From NCBI GenBank assembly GCA_016212045.1, contig JACRHO010000071.1:1-5774 (forward strand): 5,774 bases of DNA. The letters are read 5' to 3'. Shown one piece after another: positions 1 through 5,774 of the stretch (the stretch's first letter is position 1; each line of letters begins with the position of its first letter). A model generated the notes under the pieces. It was not told the DNA's origin. It saw nothing but the letters and a program-made list of their open reading frames with translations, and made no database searches. The position numbers and the translations under genes are program-made. The stretch is from Candidatus Omnitrophota bacterium. GTDB lineage: Bacteria; Omnitrophota; Gorgyraeia; Gygaellales; Profunditerraquicolaceae.

Positions 1-420
1 AATGGGGATTTTCAGGACTTGGCTCTGGCGGTATAAATGGGTAAATGGCGTATTGTTATTTTCTACTTTTACAAAGACGTGCCTGCAAATAAAATGCAGA
101 TTTTTGTTCCGTAGCATTGCCCCTGGCAGGAGGCCTGCCTCAAGCAGAATCTGAAAACCATTACAAATCCCGATCACCAATCCCCCTTTATTGGCAAAAT
201 CCACAACCTGTTTCATCACCGGAGAAAAACGCGCAATCGCCCCGGTCCTCAGATAATCTCCGTAACTAAAGCCGCCCGGCAAAACCAGGCAATCAAAATT
301 ATTGATTCTTTTTTCTTGGTGCCAGATATACTTAACTGGTTGTTTTAATACCTCTTTAATCACGTAAAAACAATCCTGGTCGCAATTAGAGCCGGGAAAT
401 ATAATCACGCCAAATTTCAT
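1..420 (-). CDS. purQ: FGAM synthase glutaminase subunit PurQ (3' end cut by window)
   Basis: PurQ hydrolyses glutamine and passes the ammonia to PurL, which converts FGAR to FGAM in the fourth step of purine synthesis; it is cytoplasmic and works in a complex with PurL and PurS. I translated the minus strand from the ATG at 420-418: 140 residues are open to the window edge. Family hallmarks are clear: FPGSNCDQD (residues 8-16), LPGGFSYGDYLRTGAIA (47-63), and the class I amidotransferase nucleophile elbow GICNGFQIL, whose Cys86 is the expected catalytic cysteine. Small PurQ proteins are about 220-230 residues, so roughly 85-90 residues, including the His/Glu of the catalytic triad, lie outside the window. 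It starts 11 nt after purS, so the two are surely cotranscribed; purL may follow. No lesion is seen in the visible part. Confidence 0.96.
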   Translation of the reverse strand, partial: MKFGVIIFPGSNCDQDCFYVIKEVLKQPVKYIWHQEKRINNFDCLVLPGGFSYGDYLRTGAIARFSPVMKQVVDFANKGGLVIGICNGFQILLEAGLLPGAMLRNKNLHFICRHVFVKVENNNTPFTHLYRQSQVLKIPI

Positions 421-429
421 AATAATTTT

Positions 430-433
430 CCCT
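430..433 (-). promoter_or_regulatory. Ribosome binding site of purQ
   Basis: AGGG lies 9 nt before the purQ ATG and overlaps the TAG stop codon of purS (432-434). It is a weak Shine-Dalgarno match, and this arrangement suggests that purQ translation is coupled to termination on purS, which would help keep the two subunits in proportion. The coupling is inferred from spacing only. Confidence 0.5.
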
Positions 434-680
434 AAACCTTCTTTATCTTATAACTATAATTTTCTATGATGGGATTTGCCAGCAACTTCTTACACATACC
501 CTCAATGTCCCCTGCTAGTTTCTTCTTATCCTGATAATCTAATTTAAGGACTACTAATTTACCCATGCGCACTTCTTCCAAGCCCTTGTATCCTATCGCC
601 TCCAGCGCATGCTTGAGTGTCTTTCCCTGGGGATCTACCACAGTTTCTTTGAGGGTAATATAAATCTCTGCTTTTAACAT
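432..680 (-). CDS. purS: FGAM synthase structural subunit PurS
   Basis: PurS is the small non-catalytic subunit that bridges PurL and PurQ in the three-part FGAM synthase and helps ammonia transfer between them. The protein has 82 residues, the normal length for the family. Recognisable family signatures are the first strand YITLKETVVDPQG (residues 7-19), the following helix with ALEAIGY, the strand VRMGKLVVLKLD (37-48), and the C-terminal CKKLLANPIIENYSYKI (63-79), which closely follows the usual CEKLLANPVIE-type ending. The ATG at 680 is chosen because AAGGAG sits 8 nt upstream and the first strand begins a few residues later. Upstream lies a promoter candidate and a terminator-type hairpin, so expression may be controlled separately from gltBD. 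Downstream purQ follows after 11 nt. Confidence 0.96.
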   Translation of the reverse strand: MLKAEIYITLKETVVDPQGKTLKHALEAIGYKGLEEVRMGKLVVLKLDYQDKKKLAGDIEGMCKKLLANPIIENYSYKIKKV

Positions 681-688
681 AGCGTATA

Positions 689-694
689 CTCCTT
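689..694 (-). promoter_or_regulatory. Ribosome binding site of purS
   Basis: AAGGAG, a near-perfect Shine-Dalgarno sequence, lies 8 nt before the purS ATG. It begins only 6 nt after the end of the U-tract of the terminator-like hairpin, so the purS leader is very compact after that hairpin. Confidence 0.85.
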
Positions 695-700
695 ATTCTG

Positions 701-747
701 AAAACAAAAATGGCGTTTAGTGCCGAAAGTCTCAGCCTCTAAACGCC
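701..747 (-). terminator. Intrinsic terminator-type hairpin between gltD and purS
   Basis: Read on the minus strand, GGCGTTTAG (747-739) pairs perfectly with CTAAACGCC (720-712). Inside it a second short stem GCTGA/TCGGC (one G-U pair) closes a GACTT loop, separated from the outer stem by a small AG/A internal loop. One A is followed directly by the T-tract TTTTTGTTTT (710-701). This is a textbook Rho-independent terminator pointing in the direction of all the genes here. It can end the gltBD transcript, but it also lies downstream of the only good promoter candidate for purS, so it may act as an attenuator of the purine genes. The structure is seen directly; the regulatory role is inferred. 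Confidence 0.85.
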
Positions 748-755
748 TTCGTTTA
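740..755 (-). promoter_or_regulatory. Alternative hairpin competing with the terminator stem
   Basis: On the minus strand TAAACG (755-750), loop AAGG (749-746) and CGTTTA (745-740) form a perfect 6-bp hairpin. Its 3' arm is the middle of the terminator's 5' arm, so the two hairpins cannot form together. The arm TAAACG therefore occurs twice, once before and once after the shared CGTTTA segment, as in antiterminator/terminator leaders. The alternative stem is shorter than the terminator, so it would need help or kinetic advantage; it may be coincidental. Confidence 0.4.
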
Positions 756-783
756 TTTGTAGTGCTTCTTTGGACTACGCTTA

Positions 784-811
784 AGTTTACCATATATTTT
801 GCTGAAATCAA
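784..811 (-). promoter_or_regulatory. Candidate sigma-70 type promoter for purSQ
   Basis: On the minus strand TTGATT (811-806) and TAAACT (789-784) are separated by 16 nt, and a TG one base upstream of the -10 box (792-791) gives an extended -10 element. Each hexamer matches consensus at four of six positions. Transcription would start near 777, giving a leader of about 97 nt before purS that contains both hairpins. No better promoter is visible between the terminator and purS, where only 20 nt remain before the start codon. Confidence 0.45.
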
Positions 812-816
812 TCTTT

Positions 817-2286
817 TTAGTAAAACCGCATCCCACCTCGTAGGTGGAATAAGGTTTTGTCTATAAAGTGCGCTGCCTGCCTGCCCTCGGCAATCGCCCA
901 GACCACCAAAGATTGCCCCCGGTGCATGTCACCGCAGGAAAATATGCCTTTTTTTGCAGTCATAAATCCCGGGTCAGTCAATACATTCCCGCGGCTGTCT
1001 AAATCCAGAGCCAATTCCTTAATCAGTCCGCTTCTTTGCGGATATAAAAAACCTAAGGCCAGCAAAACCAAATCTGCCTCAATTTCAAATTCGCTATCAG
1101 ATGACTTTTGTCCAATCCTTTGACAAATAAGTTTCTTTACCCAACCGTTTTCTCCAGTAAATTTCCTGGTGGAAACTGACCACTCCCTTCGGCCTCCTTC
1201 CTCATGGCTGGTAGAGGTCTTTAAAATCATCGGGTAATAAGGCCAGGGAAAATCTTGAGTGCGGCATTCGGCTGGTTTAGGCAAGAGTTCTATCTGCGTA
1301 ATAGAGCAGGCGCCCTGGCGGTGCGCTACACCTACGCAATCTGCGCCTGTATCTCCGCCGCCAATAACTACTACTTTTTTTTCTTTGGCATCAATCCATT
1401 CGGCTCGCTTCGCTCGCTCAGGATTGATGGTGAGCGAAGTCGAACCATCAATTAAATCCGGGGCGGCGATTTTTTCTCCGGCTACCCTTCTATTGGCCTG
1501 AATTAAATAATCCATGGCAAAATGAATTCCGGATAAATTCCTTCCCTCTATCTTTAAATCACGCGGCAGGCTTGCACCGGTAGCTAAACAGATAGCCTCA
1601 AACTCTTTTTGTAAATACTTAAATTTTAATTCTTGCCCTACATAAACATTAGTATTAAATATAATTCCCTCTTTTTTTAGGAGATTAATCCTGCGTTCCA
1701 ATACCCATTTTTCTAATTTAAAATCCGGGATACCGTAACGCAGTATCCCGCCGATTTTATCCGCTTTTTCAAAGACTACTACCAAATGCCCGGCTTTATT
1801 CAGTTGGTCAGCGCAAGCCAGGCCTGCGGGACCAGAACCAATCACCGCAACTTTTTTTCCGGTGCGTTTTGTCGGCGGATTAGGCCTGACAATTCCCTGC
1901 CTAAAGGCCCACTCAATAATTGCTAATTCATTCTCTTTAATGGTCACTGGCTCATCATTTATTCCCAGGACGCAGGCATATTCACACTGCGCCGGACAAA
2001 CCCTTGCGGTAATCTCAGGAAAATTATTCGTGGCCTGCAACAACTGGAACGCCTGCTGCCATTGCCCTTTAAAAATAAAATCATTCCACTCGGAGATATA
2101 ATTTCCTATCGGACACCCCCAATGACAAAAAGGCGTGCCGCAATCCATACAGCGCGAGGCTTGTTCTTGCGCATGCGTTGCTTCAGGTAAAACATTTACT
2201 GCCGCAAAATCCTTGATGCGTTCACAAATTGGCCTGTATTTAGTCTCGCTTCTTTTTACTTTTAGAAATCCTCTGATATCAGCCAT
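817..2286 (-). CDS. gltD: Glutamate synthase small (beta) subunit GltD
   Basis: GltD takes electrons from NADPH through FAD and Fe-S clusters and passes them to GltB, which makes glutamate from glutamine and 2-oxoglutarate. The 489-residue protein is of normal length. The N-terminal Fe-S region has two cysteine groups, C46-x2-C49-x4-C54-x3-C58 and C97-x3-C101-x3-C105. The FAD-binding GSGPAG is at 150-155, followed by GGILRYGIPDFKL (179-191); the NADPH-binding GGGDTGADC is at 309-317; the C-terminal FAD motif GIFSCGD is at 447-453. The ATG at 2286 fits the usual start (GFLKVKR, then KYRPI) and has AAGAGG 6 nt upstream. It overlaps the gltB stop by 8 bp. Two oddities: residues 281-299 are a 19-residue insertion encoded by a palindromic repeat just before the NADPH motif, and the last residues are encoded by a hairpin spanning the stop codon. 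All cofactor motifs remain intact, so the protein is probably active. Confidence 0.96.
   Translation of the reverse strand: MADIRGFLKVKRSETKYRPICERIKDFAAVNVLPEATHAQEQASRCMDCGTPFCHWGCPIGNYISEWNDFIFKGQWQQAFQLLQATNNFPEITARVCPAQCEYACVLGINDEPVTIKENELAIIEWAFRQGIVRPNPPTKRTGKKVAVIGSGPAGLACADQLNKAGHLVVVFEKADKIGGILRYGIPDFKLEKWVLERRINLLKKEGIIFNTNVYVGQELKFKYLQKEFEAICLATGASLPRDLKIEGRNLSGIHFAMDYLIQANRRVAGEKIAAPDLIDGSTSLTINPERAKRAEWIDAKEKKVVVIGGGDTGADCVGVAHRQGACSITQIELLPKPAECRTQDFPWPYYPMILKTSTSHEEGGRREWSVSTRKFTGENGWVKKLICQRIGQKSSDSEFEIEADLVLLALGFLYPQRSGLIKELALDLDSRGNVLTDPGFMTAKKGIFSCGDMHRGQSLVVWAIAEGRQAAHFIDKTLFHLRGGMRFY
822..858 (-). repeat. Long imperfect palindrome spanning the gltD stop codon
   Basis: On the minus strand AAAACC (858-853) pairs with GGTTTT (827-822), and inside it ATTCCACCT (850-842) pairs with AGGTGGGAT (838-830) around an ACG loop. 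Only one U-C mismatch and two G-U pairs interrupt a stem of about 17 positions. It encodes the last residues of GltD and its outer arm ends 3 nt before the TAA. It has no following U-tract, so it is not a classical terminator; it could protect the gltBD 3' end, or be a REP-like element that has settled at the gene end. Only one copy is present in this window. Confidence 0.7.
1389..1452 (-). repeat. Palindromic repeat inserted in frame within gltD
   Basis: A motif occurs three times: ATTGATGGT (1452-1444 on the minus strand), its inverse ACCATCAATCC (1431-1421), and GGATTGATG (1397-1389) again direct. Each outer copy can form a 9-bp stem with the central one. Between them lie TTCGACTTCGCTCA (1444-1431) and a longer arm beginning TGAGCGAGCGAAGCGAGC (1420-1403) that ends in GCCGAA (1404-1399); these are related inverted arms, with TCGCTCA/TGAGCGA pairing exactly. 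The flanking direct repeat is ATTGATG. Removing 57 bp (1390-1446) deletes exactly 19 codons and restores the reading PDLID-AKEKKVVVIGGG, as expected for GltD. I recall similar TTCGACTTCGCTCA-type repeats from other bacterial genomes, but could not search. Confidence 0.75.
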
Positions 2287-5200
2287 CCAAAACCTCTTGC
2301 AGTTCAGGCAGTTCTTCTAATTCCCTCTTCTCTAAAATCCGTTTGTATTCTTTAGGCATCACCTTGATAAACTGATGAATTTCGCGGCTAAAATTATCTA
2401 AAATCCTATACGCGACCTCGCTCTTTGTATATTTATAATGGTTATTGACCAAATTATAAATAGTGCGCACGTCTTTTGAGCAGACCTTCTCTAACTCCAC
2501 CATCTGCAGATTGCACTTATATCTAAAGGTTCCTTCTTTGTCATAGACATAGGCAATCCCTCCGGACATGCCCGCGGCAAAATTGCGGCCGGTCTTCCCC
2601 AGCACCACCACTCTTCCTCCGGTCATATACTCACAGGCGTGGTCGCCTACTCCTTCCACCACCGCAGAGAGACCAGAGTTACGGATACAGAATCTCTCTC
2701 CTGCCACTCCCCGGATATATGCCTCGCCAGAAATAGCGCCGTAAAATGTAGTATTTCCGATAATAATATTCTCTCCTGATTTATAATTTGCGCTGCGGTC
2801 AGGATAAACAATGAGCTTTCCGCCAGAAATACCCTTACCTATATAATCATTGCTCATCCCTTCTAATTCAAAGGTAATGCCTTTGGCTAACCAGGCGCCA
2901 AAACTCTGCCCGGCCACGCCTCTAAATTTAAAATGAATACTATCATTGCTTAAGCCCTCTTCCCCAAAAACCTGACAAACCTTGCCGCTGAGCAGCGCGC
3001 CTGTAGTCCTATTTGTATTATTTATCCCTAATTCAGCGCTCACCGTTTCAACTTTTTCAAAAGCAGGTCTTGCCAATGCAATAAGTTGCCAATCTAAAAC
3101 TTTATCTATAGCGTGGTCCTGTTTTACGGTACAATGCGTTTTTACTCTATCCGAGACTTGAGGCCGATAAAGGATTTTTGAAAAATCAATTTGTTTCGCC
3201 TTCCAAGGCAAGATATCCTTGTTTAATTCGATCAGGTCGGTCCTTCCGACCATCTCGTCAATACTACGCAGACCTAAACCGCTCATAATCTCGCGCAGTT
3301 CCTCTGCGACAAAACGAAAATAATTGATGATGTATTCTGGCCTGCCCTGGAATCTCTGCTCTAAAATTTCATCCTGCGTGGCAATACCTACTGAACAATT
3401 ATTTAAATGGCAGTGCCTGAGCATCACACAGCCCAAGACAATCAAGACCGAAGTACAAAAACCAAATTCCTCTGCTCCTAAAAGACAGGCAATGGCCACG
3501 TCTCGGCCAGTGCGCATCTGGCCATCAGTCTGCAGGCGCACCCGGCTTCTTAAATCATTGAGCACTAATGTCTGATGCGTCTCAGCAAGTCCCAGTTCCC
3601 AGGGCAGCCCCGCATGCCGAATAGAACTTACTGGCGATGCCCCAGTTCCGCCGTCTCCGCCGGAAATAAGAATCATCTCCGCATGGCCTTTAGCCACTCC
3701 GGCAGCCACCGTTCCTACCCCCGCCTCAGAAACTAATTTTACGCTGATGCGCGCCTTGGGATTCACATTCTTTAAGTCAAAGATTAACTGCGCCAGGTCC
3801 TCAATGGAATAAATATCATGGTGCGGCGGAGGAGAAATTAAAGTCACCCCTTCGGTGGTATAACGCGTCTTGGCGATAATGCTGCTTACTTTATGACCAG
3901 GGAGCTGTCCGCCTTCGCCCGGCTTTGCGCCCTGGGCGATCTTTATCTGGAGCTCATCGGCATTCACTAAATAATTAGTCGTCACGCCGAATCTTCCGGA
4001 GGCCACTTGTTTTATGGCGCTTCTTTTAGAATCCCCATTAGCTAAAGCCTGAAAACGCTCTGGGTCTTCTCCTCCTTCTCCGGTATTTGATTTGCCTCCC
4101 AATCTATTCATCGCTATGGCAATGGTCTCGTGGGTCAGCTTGCTAATGGAACCAAAGCTCATTGCTCCGGTGGCAAAACGTTTTAAAATTGAATCAACTG
4201 GTTCTACTTCTGAGAGAGGCACTGGTTTGGTTTCTTTAAGCTGCATTAATCCGCGCAGTGTCGTAGGATTTTTTTCTTGATGATTAATCAGCTCGGCAAA
4301 TTTCTGGTATTTCTTGGGGTCGTTATACTTCGCTGCCTCCTGCAAGAAAGCGATACTTTCCGGATGCCAAAGGTGAAACTCACCGTCTTTTTTCCACTGG
4401 TAAAGCCCGCCGGACTCTAGATATGGCGTCTTAAGCCCATAAAATGCTCTCTTGTGGCGCAATAATGACTCCTCGGCAATGGTCTTTAAATCTGCCCCTC
4501 CAATTCTAGAAACCGTGCCGCTAAAATATTTATCGATGAACCCCTGGCTTAAACCTAAGGCCTCAAATATCTGCGCTCCGCGATAACTCTGCAATGTAGA
4601 AATGCCCATTTTGGAAAGAATTTTTAAAATTCCTTTCTCTGCTGCTTTAATATAATGACCAATTGCCTCCTCTGGCAAGAGATTCAGTTTTTCTTCTTGA
4701 GCAATAAATTTAACTGCCGCAAAAGCAAGATACGGGTTAATGCAATCGGCGCCGTAACCGAAAAGAAGCGCGAAATGATGCACTTCTCTGGGCTCTGCAC
4801 TCTCCACGATGATACCAATCTGATTGCGTAAGGAAGAGGCGACTAAATGCTGGTGCACTGCCGCACTTGCCAACAAAGCCGGTATTGCCGCCTGCTCTCT
4901 GTTTACTCCCCGGTCGCTTAAAATAATAAAGGTATAGCCCTTTTTAATTGCCTGTTTTGCCTCTTGGCAAATTTTTTCTAATCTCTTGCGCAAGGCGTTC
5001 TTTTCTGAAGTTTTGAACAATAAAGATATGGTCGTGGTCCTAAATTTATTTGCCCTAATCCAGCGAATTTTCTCCAATTCTTCATTTGTCAGAATGGGTC
5101 TTCTCACCAACAGTTTATGCGCGTGTTTGGGCGACTCTTCTAAAATATTCTTCTCTGGCCCAAGATAGGTCTCTAAACTCATCACCAACTCTTCGCGGAT

Positions 5201-5774
5201 AGGGTCAATGGCCGGATTAGTAACCTGCGCGAATAATTGCTGAAAATAATTATACAAAAGTTGTGGCCCTTGCGATAAAACTGCAGGGGGCGTATCATTA
5301 CCCATTGACCCCACTGGTTCCTGGGCATTTTCAACCATTGGCTTAAGAATTACTTTTAAATCTTCGCGACTGTAGCCGAAGGCCTTCAGAAGAGCGAGGG
5401 TTTCTGTGACTGCTACGTCGTTACTCGCAGCCTCTGGCCTCTGTCTTAACTCATCCAATTCCAGCATATTTTCTTTTAACCATTTACTATAAGGTTTATA
5501 CTTGGCCACATCAGCTTTTATCTGGTCATCCCCGATAATATGCCCTAAGGCCGTATCAATAAAAAATATTTTTCCCGGCTCAAGCCTGCCGCAACTCTGG
5601 ATATCCGCCGGGTCAATATCCAGCACGCCGACTTCTGAAGCCATTAGCACAATATCTTTCTTAGTAATCAGATAACGCGCCGGCCGCAGGCCATTCCTAT
5701 CCAAGACCGCCCCTATCCTTGTCCCATCAGTAAAGGCAATTGCCGCTGGGCCGTCCCAGGACTCCATAAAACAG
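2279..5774 (-). CDS. gltB: Glutamate synthase large (alpha) subunit GltB (5' end cut by window)
   Basis: GltB is the catalytic subunit: it releases ammonia from glutamine, channels it to an FMN site and reductively aminates 2-oxoglutarate. The frame runs off the window edge; the visible start reads CFMESWDGPAAIAFTDG, matching the family's CLMEPWDGPA near the end of the glutaminase domain, so about 320-350 residues including the catalytic Cys1 are missing. Counting from that Met, the visible 1162 residues show the central domain (about 150-420, with GNDTP and LSDRG), the FMN synthase domain (about 515-900, with GEGGEDPERF at 563-572, KPGEGGQLPG at 615-624, SPPPHHDIYSIEDL at 645-658 and SGGDGGTGASP at 702-712), the 3Fe-4S cysteines C780-x5-C786-x4-C791, and the glycine-rich C-terminal beta-helix domain (about 930-1090). 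No frameshift or large insertion is seen. Its stop overlaps the gltD start. Confidence 0.97.
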   Translation of the reverse strand, partial: CFMESWDGPAAIAFTDGTRIGAVLDRNGLRPARYLITKKDIVLMASEVGVLDIDPADIQSCGRLEPGKIFFIDTALGHIIGDDQIKADVAKYKPYSKWLKENMLELDELRQRPEAASNDVAVTETLALLKAFGYSREDLKVILKPMVENAQEPVGSMGNDTPPAVLSQGPQLLYNYFQQLFAQVTNPAIDPIREELVMSLETYLGPEKNILEESPKHAHKLLVRRPILTNEELEKIRWIRANKFRTTTISLLFKTSEKNALRKRLEKICQEAKQAIKKGYTFIILSDRGVNREQAAIPALLASAAVHQHLVASSLRNQIGIIVESAEPREVHHFALLFGYGADCINPYLAFAAVKFIAQEEKLNLLPEEAIGHYIKAAEKGILKILSKMGISTLQSYRGAQIFEALGLSQGFIDKYFSGTVSRIGGADLKTIAEESLLRHKRAFYGLKTPYLESGGLYQWKKDGEFHLWHPESIAFLQEAAKYNDPKKYQKFAELINHQEKNPTTLRGLMQLKETKPVPLSEVEPVDSILKRFATGAMSFGSISKLTHETIAIAMNRLGGKSNTGEGGEDPERFQALANGDSKRSAIKQVASGRFGVTTNYLVNADELQIKIAQGAKPGEGGQLPGHKVSSIIAKTRYTTEGVTLISPPPHHDIYSIEDLAQLIFDLKNVNPKARISVKLVSEAGVGTVAAGVAKGHAEMILISGGDGGTGASPVSSIRHAGLPWELGLAETHQTLVLNDLRSRVRLQTDGQMRTGRDVAIACLLGAEEFGFCTSVLIVLGCVMLRHCHLNNCSVGIATQDEILEQRFQGRPEYIINYFRFVAEELREIMSGLGLRSIDEMVGRTDLIELNKDILPWKAKQIDFSKILYRPQVSDRVKTHCTVKQDHAIDKVLDWQLIALARPAFEKVETVSAELGINNTNRTTGALLSGKVCQVFGEEGLSNDSIHFKFRGVAGQSFGAWLAKGITFELEGMSNDYIGKGISGGKLIVYPDRSANYKSGENIIIGNTTFYGAISGEAYIRGVAGERFCIRNSGLSAVVEGVGDHACEYMTGGRVVVLGKTGRNFAAGMSGGIAYVYDKEGTFRYKCNLQMVELEKVCSKDVRTIYNLVNNHYKYTKSEVAYRILDNFSREIHQFIKVMPKEYKRILEKRELEELPELQEVLDG
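2293..2298 (-). promoter_or_regulatory. Ribosome binding site of gltD
   Basis: AAGAGG lies 6 nt before the gltD ATG and inside the last codons of gltB. Together with the 8-bp overlap of gltB stop and gltD start, it points to translational coupling of the two subunits. Confidence 0.65.

Noticed and set aside
674..793. A 39-residue ATG-started frame on the minus strand running from the intergenic region across the terminator hairpin into the first codons of purS.
   Set aside because: No ribosome binding site precedes it, it reads through the terminator stem, its start lies upstream of the predicted transcript start, and the peptide shows no recognisable pattern.
681..816. Possible purine or other known riboswitch upstream of purS.
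   Set aside because: I could not find the conserved loop sequences or three-way junction of a purine riboswitch; only simple hairpins are visible.
857..1123. Plus-strand open frame of 88 residues opposite gltD, and similar ones at 1255-1501, 1862-2101 and 2135-2320.
   Set aside because: They lie wholly or mainly antisense to a well-supported gltD (the last one also reaches into the gltB end), show no family resemblance, and are ordinary shadow frames.
3324..3575. Plus-strand open frames opposite gltB (also 4092-4280 and 4986-5168).
   Set aside because: Each is antisense to conserved GltB coding sequence and has no protein-like features of its own.
4195..4220. The GltB segment PLSEVEP looked like the kind of peptide encoded by inserted palindromic repeats.
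   Set aside because: The DNA lacks the repeat arms, and an EVEP-type sequence is usual here in GltB just before the FMN domain, so it is native.
5765..5767. The ATG at the right edge as the gltB start codon.
   Set aside because: The frame stays open upstream (Cys-Phe precede it) and the sequence matches the internal CLMEPWDGPA motif, so this Met is internal and the gene is cut by the window.

Overview
The window holds four protein genes, all on the minus strand, in transcription order gltB (5' end cut off) - gltD - purS - purQ (3' end cut off). They encode the two subunits of bacterial NADPH-type glutamate synthase, then two of the three parts of the small-type phosphoribosylformylglycinamidine (FGAM) synthase. 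Almost everything is coding. The only gene-free stretch is the 136 bp between gltD and purS, and it is rich in structure.

The sequence suggests an uncultured or poorly studied bacterium: moderate GC, GltB/GltD of bacterial type, and the split PurS/PurQ enzyme rather than the large single-chain PurL of enteric bacteria. Short palindromic repeats inside or at the ends of genes recall what I remember from candidate phyla such as Omnitrophota, but that placement is a guess.

From right to left: 2279-5774 is gltB from the end of its glutaminase domain through the FMN/3Fe-4S synthase domain to the C-terminal beta-helix domain. Its stop overlaps the gltD start by 8 bp. 817-2286 is gltD, intact, but carrying a 19-codon in-frame insertion made of inverted repeats (1389-1452) and ending in a long hairpin that spans its stop codon (822-858). 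681-816 holds a candidate promoter for the purine genes, a strong intrinsic terminator-type hairpin with a U-tract, and a smaller hairpin that shares an arm with it. 432-680 is purS and 1-420 is the first 140 codons of purQ, 11 nt apart.

The genes share glutamine/glutamate metabolism: GltBD makes two glutamates from glutamine and 2-oxoglutarate, and PurSQ (with PurL, presumably downstream) uses glutamine as nitrogen donor in purine synthesis. No wholly new multi-gene system is visible. The parts worth a second look are the palindromic insertion in gltD and the attenuator-like region ahead of purS.
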